The position numbers and the translations under genes are program-made. Below, in pieces: positions 14,413-19,082 of a DNA stretch of 19,082 nucleotides (its first letter is position 1; every line of letters begins with the position of its first letter). Under the pieces are notes generated by a model, which was given only the letters and a program-made list of their open reading frames with translations, did not search any database and was not told where the DNA came from. The DNA is from an uncultured Bacteroidales bacterium (GTDB lineage: Bacteria > Bacteroidota > Bacteroidia > Bacteroidales > P3), in assembly GCA_905236405.1 (NCBI GenBank), contig CAJOQB010000032.1, forward strand, positions 1-19,082, read 5' to 3'.

Positions 14413-15013
14413 ATCGCCACAAGCGGAACATAGAACCCCACCTGCTTCTGTACCACAGCCTGCCACCCCGACCGCCACATCGCCTCGGGAAGAGACCTCT
14501 GTGCCCCCTGCTCCCGCTGTCGAGCAACAGTCTCAGCCAACGGAGCAGCCTGCGTCAACGCCAACAGCATCGGTCGTTCATATGCCCAAGATGATGGCTA
14601 CCGCCTCTATCTCGCAACCTGTGGAGACCCAACCTGTCGAGTCAGAAGTCACCTTTGTGGAACTCGACGACGAACGGCTGAAAGCGCTTTGGTCTGAAGC
14701 CTTGGCTGCCCTCGACAACGAGACCTTCAGCAAAGTGGCTGAGGACTGTGAGTTGGCTTTGGTAGACCAGAACAGTTTCAAGATTGTCACCCACAACGTT
14801 TTCTTTGAACGTGACTACAACGCCGTCAAGACCGACCTGTTGAGTTACATCCGCAAGCATTCGGGTCATGCTCATCTCAACAGTGAAGTCAATGTGCTGA
14901 TGGCAAAAGTCAAAAAGCACGCCTACACTCCCAGTGAAAAGTATGAGGAGATGCTGCAGCAGAATCCACAACTGGGCGTGTTCCGAAAAGTATTCTCTGA
15001 TATTGATTTCTGA
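14402..15013 (+). CDS. dnaX: DnaX C-terminal (tau-specific) part in the +1 frame
   Basis: The frame is open from 14273, but sensible protein begins only around 14402, just before the zero-frame stop. It gives a Pro/Thr/Gln-rich linker (SPQAEHRTPPASVPQPATP and on), then a folded domain of about 120 residues (FVELDDERLKALWSEALAAL to the end) with FERDYNAVKTDLLSYIRKH and a C-terminal EEMLQQNPQLGVFRKVFSDI, as in full-length Bacteroidota DnaX. No good start codon or Shine-Dalgarno sequence precedes it, so it is not an independent gene. Joined to the zero frame it makes about 583 residues, a normal tau length. Its job in tau would be contact with the polymerase and replicative helicase, so production needs a +1 (or -2) shift unless the sequence has an indel. 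Confidence 0.85.
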   Translation, partial: GIARSPQAEHRTPPASVPQPATPTATSPREETSVPPAPAVEQQSQPTEQPASTPTASVVHMPKMMATASISQPVETQPVESEVTFVELDDERLKALWSEALAALDNETFSKVAEDCELALVDQNSFKIVTHNVFFERDYNAVKTDLLSYIRKHSGHAHLNSEVNVLMAKVKKHAYTPSEKYEEMLQQNPQLGVFRKVFSDIDF

Positions 15014-15040
15014 TAATTGCCAAATAGATACCCTCGCCAT

Positions 15041-16327
15041 ATGGGAATGACATTGATTATATTAGGAGCCCTCATCTTTTTTGCTCACTTGTTTGCCTAC
15101 TGGTTTAGCAAGTTGAGAATACCCGATGTGTTGCTCCTGATGATGATTGGTATCTTGATTGGTCCTGTGTTCCATTGGGTGACTGCTGACATGCTGGGTG
15201 GCGTGGCAGGTGTGTTTGCCTCGTTAACGCTGTTGTTCGTGCTGTTCGACAGCGGTGTTGACATGAGTATCACCTCCATCCGCAAGACGTGGCGAGGCTT
15301 TGTGCAGGTGACGCTCCTCTCTTTCGTGCTGTCTGCTGTCGTGGTGGCCATCATCGCACACCAGATGGGCTTCGAGTGGAGTGTGTCGGCCATGTTGGGA
15401 ACCATGTTGGGCGGTACGGCAGCGGCCATCGTCATTCCCCTCATTCGTCAGATGAGGGTCAGCGAATACACCCGTACGGTGCTTACCCTCGAGTCGGCGT
15501 TATCGGCTGTGTTGGCCATTGTGGTGTCGCTCTCCATACTGCAAGGCTTCGAGATGGGACGGTTCAGTGTGGGACGAATGGCATTCAAAGTACTTGCCAC
15601 GGTGCTGATGGCGTTGTTGCTTGGAGGCTTGGGCGGTATTGTGTGGTCGTTGTTGCTCGAGCGAGTGCGTCGCCTTCCCCATCCGATGTTCCTCACAGCA
15701 GCGTTCCTGTTCGTTGTCTATGGCCTGTCCGAGGCTCTGGGCTTCAGTGGTGCCATTGCCTCGTTGGCTTTCGGTATTGTGTTGGGCAACACGAACTTTG
15801 TCTTCGACTTGGTTCCGTTGGGCTTCAAGACCAATCCGCTTCATAGCCTCAAACCCGAGGAGAAGAGTTTCTACAAGGAGATGCTGTTCATTTTCAAGAC
15901 CTACTTCTTTGTCTATATCGGCATCTGCATCCCCTTCACCAACCGCGAGGCGTTGATGTACGGACTGATTATCACCGTGGCGCTCTATGTGATGCGCTTC
16001 CTTTTGCTGGCTGTAGTGGGACGACCCAACACCAAGGTTGACCGTATGGTTGTGTCGATGATGATACCCAAAGGGTTGGCGTCGGCAGTCTTGGCTTCCA
16101 TCCCCGAGGAGCTCAACCGTTCGGTGGGTTACACCCTTGTGCCCTGTGCCACCATGATTAAGCATGTCGTCTATGCAGTCATCTTTTTCTCCATCATTGT
16201 TTGTTCCATATTGGTGTTGGCCACCAAGAAATATACCATAGGTACGCCTGACGATGAGTCGGAACCCATTGGTGATTCGGGACTGCATGGCGACCCCAAC
16301 CATAAGAAACTGACAGAACCATCATGA
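15041..16327 (+). CDS. Cation/proton antiporter (CPA1, sodium/hydrogen exchanger type)
   Basis: The product is an inner-membrane protein with 12-13 hydrophobic helices, characteristic of the sodium/hydrogen exchanger family that swaps Na+ or K+ for H+. Visible family features include LRIPDVLLLMMIGILIGP after helix 1, LLFVLFDSGVDMSITSIRK, the inverted-repeat helix MLGTMLGGTAAAIVIPLIRQ, SGAIASLAFGIVLGN, and MVVSMMIPKGLASAVLASIP. A TTG-initiated extension to 15017 is possible, but ATG at 15041 (MGMTLIILGALIFF, 428 residues) fits the hydrophobic N-terminus better; ATG at 15047 is an alternative. It starts 27 bases after the dnaX tail. Its stop overlaps the dapF start as ATGA, so the two are translationally coupled. 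The ion specificity cannot be read from the sequence. Confidence 0.9.
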   Translation: MGMTLIILGALIFFAHLFAYWFSKLRIPDVLLLMMIGILIGPVFHWVTADMLGGVAGVFASLTLLFVLFDSGVDMSITSIRKTWRGFVQVTLLSFVLSAVVVAIIAHQMGFEWSVSAMLGTMLGGTAAAIVIPLIRQMRVSEYTRTVLTLESALSAVLAIVVSLSILQGFEMGRFSVGRMAFKVLATVLMALLLGGLGGIVWSLLLERVRRLPHPMFLTAAFLFVVYGLSEALGFSGAIASLAFGIVLGNTNFVFDLVPLGFKTNPLHSLKPEEKSFYKEMLFIFKTYFFVYIGICIPFTNREALMYGLIITVALYVMRFLLLAVVGRPNTKVDRMVVSMMIPKGLASAVLASIPEELNRSVGYTLVPCATMIKHVVYAVIFFSIIVCSILVLATKKYTIGTPDDESEPIGDSGLHGDPNHKKLTEPS

Positions 16328-17121
16328 ACACACTCCACTTTTATAAATTCGACGGGGCTGGCAACGACTTTGTCCTGCTCGACATCCGTTCACACAACCC
16401 GCAGCTGACCACCGAACAGATAGCCCATATCTGTCACCGACGTTTTGGTGTGGGAGCAGACGGTCTGATGACGTTGGGGAATGCCGATGGCTATGATTTC
16501 GAGATGCGTTACTACAACAGTGACGGACGGTTAGGGTCGATGTGCGGCAACGGCGGACGCTGCATCACCGCTTTTGCCCATCTGTTGGGCATCGAGCCGC
16601 AGCAGGGGAGTGCCTACCGCTTTGTGGGATACGATGGCCCTCACGAGGGCGAGCTGCTGATGTGGGACGACGAGCAACGGGTCGGCATTGTACGGCTGGC
16701 GATGCGTGATGTTGCCGTCAGCGATATCCGTCGCTGTCTGGATGGATGGTTTCTCGACACGGGCAGCCCCCATTATGTACAGCGGGTGGTCGACTTGGAA
16801 CACTACGATGTGGTGACCGAAGGGCGGCGGTTACGCCATCTGACCGATGAGTTCCCCGAAGGCACCAATGTCAATTTTGTCGAAGACCTTCCCGACGGTC
16901 GCTTGATGGTACGCACCTACGAGCGTGGTGTCGAAGACGAGACATGGGCTTGCGGCACAGGCGTTACCGCTTGTGCCATCGTCAGCGGCAACCAACGGTT
17001 GGTCACCCGTGGCGGCGACTTCAAGGTTACCTTCCAATCCACAGGCACAGACTATCGCCAGGTGCAGCTCACAGGTCCTGTGGCCTGCAACTTCGAAGGG
17101 GAGTGGACAATCAACCATTAA
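16324..17121 (+). CDS. dapF: Diaminopimelate epimerase
   Basis: DapF converts LL- to meso-diaminopimelate, the precursor of lysine and of the peptidoglycan cross-link. The 265-residue product has the family's N-terminal FYKFDGAGNDFVLLD (6-20), the first catalytic cysteine Cys74 in SMCGNGGRC, and the second, Cys210, in WACGTGVTAC, plus RRFGVGADGLM (39-49) and PEGTNVNFVE (178-187). Both halves of the pseudo-symmetric fold are present and the length is normal. The start ATG overlaps the antiporter stop (ATGA). Its stop lies 13 bases before ligA, so antiporter, dapF and ligA probably form one operon. Confidence 0.97.
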   Translation: MNTLHFYKFDGAGNDFVLLDIRSHNPQLTTEQIAHICHRRFGVGADGLMTLGNADGYDFEMRYYNSDGRLGSMCGNGGRCITAFAHLLGIEPQQGSAYRFVGYDGPHEGELLMWDDEQRVGIVRLAMRDVAVSDIRRCLDGWFLDTGSPHYVQRVVDLEHYDVVTEGRRLRHLTDEFPEGTNVNFVEDLPDGRLMVRTYERGVEDETWACGTGVTACAIVSGNQRLVTRGGDFKVTFQSTGTDYRQVQLTGPVACNFEGEWTINH

Positions 17122-17134
17122 TGATGATTTGAAC

Positions 17135-19082
17135 ATGGATCTCTTTAGCCAACAGGATATAGAACCCATTCGTCGTCGCATCGACGAGCTGAGTCGGCTT
17201 ATCGATCGATACAATCGCGAATACTATATGAACGACACGTCGCTTGTCAGCGATTACGAGTTTGACAAGTTGTTGCGTGAACTCATCGATTTGGAGAAAC
17301 AGTACCCCGAGTTGGCTTCTCCCAACTCGCCTACCCAACGGGTGGGCGGCGAGGTCAACAAGACTTTCCGACAGGTGACCCATCGGTTCCCCATGCTCTC
17401 GTTGGGCAATACCTACAGCATTGAGGAGATTGTCGACTTCGAGTCGCGAACCCGCAAGCTGTTGGGCGACGTCCCCTTCACCTATACCTGTGAACTCAAA
17501 TACGACGGTGTGGCCATCGGCTTGACCTACAAACACGGCGAATTGGTGCAGGCCGTCACTCGCGGCAACGGTGCCGTGGGCGACGACATCACCTCCAATG
17601 CCCGTACCATCGCCACCGTTCCCCTGCGGCTTGACGGCACTTATCCCGACGATTTCGAGGCTCGAGGCGAGGTGGTCTTCCCCTTCGAAGCCTTCGAAGC
17701 CTTCAACCGTCAGCGTGAGTCCGACGGCGACGAGCCTTTTGCCAATCCTCGCAATGCCGCTTCGGGGTCGCTCAAGTTGCAGGACTCCCGTGAGTGTGCC
17801 AAGCGGCGGCTGATGTTCTGTATGTATTTCATGATGATGCCAGCCGAAGAGGCGGCTCGCTATCCCCAGTGCGACACTCATAGCGGTCGTCTCGACTGGG
17901 CACGACAGATGGGTTTTCATGTACAGCCTTATATCCAGGAGTGCCAGGGTATCGAAGACATCCGTGCTTTTATCGACTATTGGGACGAGGCACGTTGGAA
18001 TCTTCCTTTTGCCATCGACGGTATCGTCATCAAGGTCAACCAAACCGCCCTTTGGGATCAGTTGGGGCTTACAGCCAAGTCGCCCCGATGGGCCATTGCC
18101 TACAAATTCAAGGCACAACAGGTCAGCACTCCGCTGCTCGACATCACCTATCAGGTGGGACGCACCGGCATCGTCACCCCTGTGGCCAATATGGAACCAG
18201 TATGGCTGGGTGGCACCACCGTGCGAAGAGCCACGTTGGTCAACGCCGACTTCATCGAGAAGATGGACATCCATGAGGGCGACCATCTTCTGGTTGAGAA
18301 GGGGGGCGAGATTATCCCCAAGGTGGTGGGGGTCGACATGGCCTATCGCAAGCCTGACGCCCCACGGGTGCAGTATGCCGATGTCTGTCCCGAATGCGGC
18401 ACACCTTTGGTGCAGATGGAGGGCGAGGCGGGACGCTACTGTCCCAATGGTGACGGCTGTCCGCCACAGATTGTGGGCAGGCTCGAACATTTTGTCTCTC
18501 GCAAGGCGATGGCCATCGACAGTTTGGGGTCGGAACGACTGTTGTTGTTATACAACAAAGGGTTGGTGACTGATGTGGCCGACCTCTACGACCTGACCAT
18601 CGAACGGCTGGTGGGCCTTGAGACCGAGGCCGATGTCAACGGACGACGCTCCACCATCCAAGAGCGGGGAGCCGACAACATCATCGCAGCCCTCGAGGCT
18701 TCGTTGAGTGTCCCCTTCGAGCGAGTGCTCTTTGCTTTGGGCATCCGTTTTGTGGGCGAAGTGGGAGCCAAAAAGCTGGCTCGCCATTTCAAGAACATCG
18801 ATGCCTTGGCAGCGGCAAGCGTCGAACAGCTGGCCGAGGTGGAGGATGTGGGCGAGAAGACGGCACAAGTGGTCTACGACTATTTCAAGGATGAACGGCA
18901 TTGGAACATCATCCGTCGTCTGCGTCAGGCAGGGTTGCAGATGGCTGTGGTCGAAGAACGGTCGGGCAGTCAACTCGAAGGGTTGTCCTTTGTGGTGAGC
19001 GGTGTCTTCTCCCGTTTCAGCCGCGACGAAATCAAGGCACATATCGAGCAACACGGCGGCAAGGTGGTGAGCAGCATTAGCA
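17135..19082 (+). CDS. ligA: NAD+-dependent DNA ligase, cut by the window edge
   Basis: LigA seals nicks in DNA, using NAD+ as the AMP donor. The frame is open from ATG 17135 to the window end, 649 codons. The N-terminal Ia domain (about 1-65, with VSDYEFDKLLREL) binds NAD+. The adenylation domain has the nucleophilic Lys122 in ELKYDGVAI and TRGNGAVGDDIT (142-153). The OB domain includes QVGRTGIVTPVANMEPV. Four zinc cysteines follow (C418, C421, C436, C442), then helix-hairpin-helix repeats (about 450-600, with ALGIRFVGEVGAKKLA). The BRCT domain begins at about 612 (LSFVVSGVFSRFSRDEIKAHI) and is cut after roughly half. Only the last 30-40 residues appear to be missing, because of the window edge rather than mutation. 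It follows dapF by 13 bases. Confidence 0.97.
   Translation, partial: MDLFSQQDIEPIRRRIDELSRLIDRYNREYYMNDTSLVSDYEFDKLLRELIDLEKQYPELASPNSPTQRVGGEVNKTFRQVTHRFPMLSLGNTYSIEEIVDFESRTRKLLGDVPFTYTCELKYDGVAIGLTYKHGELVQAVTRGNGAVGDDITSNARTIATVPLRLDGTYPDDFEARGEVVFPFEAFEAFNRQRESDGDEPFANPRNAASGSLKLQDSRECAKRRLMFCMYFMMMPAEEAARYPQCDTHSGRLDWARQMGFHVQPYIQECQGIEDIRAFIDYWDEARWNLPFAIDGIVIKVNQTALWDQLGLTAKSPRWAIAYKFKAQQVSTPLLDITYQVGRTGIVTPVANMEPVWLGGTTVRRATLVNADFIEKMDIHEGDHLLVEKGGEIIPKVVGVDMAYRKPDAPRVQYADVCPECGTPLVQMEGEAGRYCPNGDGCPPQIVGRLEHFVSRKAMAIDSLGSERLLLLYNKGLVTDVADLYDLTIERLVGLETEADVNGRRSTIQERGADNIIAALEASLSVPFERVLFALGIRFVGEVGAKKLARHFKNIDALAAASVEQLAEVEDVGEKTAQVVYDYFKDERHWNIIRRLRQAGLQMAVVEERSGSQLEGLSFVVSGVFSRFSRDEIKAHIEQHGGKVVSSIS

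Noticed and set aside
13261..15013. Classic -1 slippery sequence (AAAAAAG) or long A run for dnaX frameshifting
   Set aside because: No such sequence lies near the frame break, and a -1 shift would not enter the frame that encodes the tau tail.
15500..16303. Minus-strand open frame of 267 codons opposite the antiporter
   Set aside because: His/Gln-rich low-complexity translation, antisense to a clear membrane protein.
17111..18490. Long minus-strand open frame of 459 codons
   Set aside because: It lies wholly antisense to ligA and the end of dapF, whose catalytic motifs are clear. Its translation has no recognisable domain; high GC in codon positions of ligA explains the absence of stops.
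1..19082. CRISPR array, insertion sequence, tRNA, rRNA or known riboswitch
   Set aside because: No regular repeat-spacer pattern, transposase, cloverleaf or rRNA-like sequence was seen by reading the gaps. Small structured RNAs could be missed without a covariance search.

Overview
The window looks like a chromosomal segment of a Gram-negative member of the Bacteroidota, most likely order Bacteroidales. Four secreted proteins end in type IX secretion (T9SS) type A-like sorting domains. Two are C10 (streptopain-type) peptidases with BACON-like domains, small lipoproteins are abundant, and several gene starts are preceded by TAnnTTTG-type -7 boxes rather than TATAAT. LpxK (lipid A) and DapF (meso-diaminopimelate) fit a diderm cell wall. 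Genus cannot be read from the sequence.

Layout. Positions 1-285 hold no gene, but contain a GC-rich cluster of short repeats and a strong hairpin. From 9498 down to 286 nine genes run on the minus strand. In order of transcription they are: an Omp28-like T9SS protein with a CxxC motif; a small lipoprotein; two tandem C10 cysteine peptidases 6 bases apart; a second small lipoprotein paralogous to the first; an ECF sigma factor; a one-TM protein that is probably its anti-sigma factor; a lipoprotein overlapping that gene by ATGA; and a lipoprotein with an InlB-type repeat. A second Omp28-like protein, carrying an extra N-terminal adhesin-type domain, diverges at 9636 on the plus strand. The two Omp28-like genes share a 10-base inverted repeat in their common upstream region. 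A symmetric 14-bp terminator at 11254-11300 separates that gene from a convergent lipoprotein gene (11857-11318).

From 12001 to the right edge the plus strand carries housekeeping genes: lpxK, dnaX, a cation/proton antiporter, dapF and ligA (cut by the window edge). The antiporter and dapF overlap by ATGA, and ligA follows 13 bases later.

Most interesting points. (1) dnaX is split: the zero frame stops after residue 383, about where the gamma form of DnaX ends in other bacteria, and the tau-specific tail continues in the +1 frame. This is either a programmed +1 shift, which would be unlike the -1 shift of E. coli, or an indel. (2) Two C10 peptidases are bracketed by two paralogous small lipoproteins, suggesting a protease and inhibitor module, next to a sigma/anti-sigma pair that could control it. 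(3) One of the two peptidases has lost the conserved aromatic residues after its active-site Asn. All functional links are inferred from sequence and gene order.
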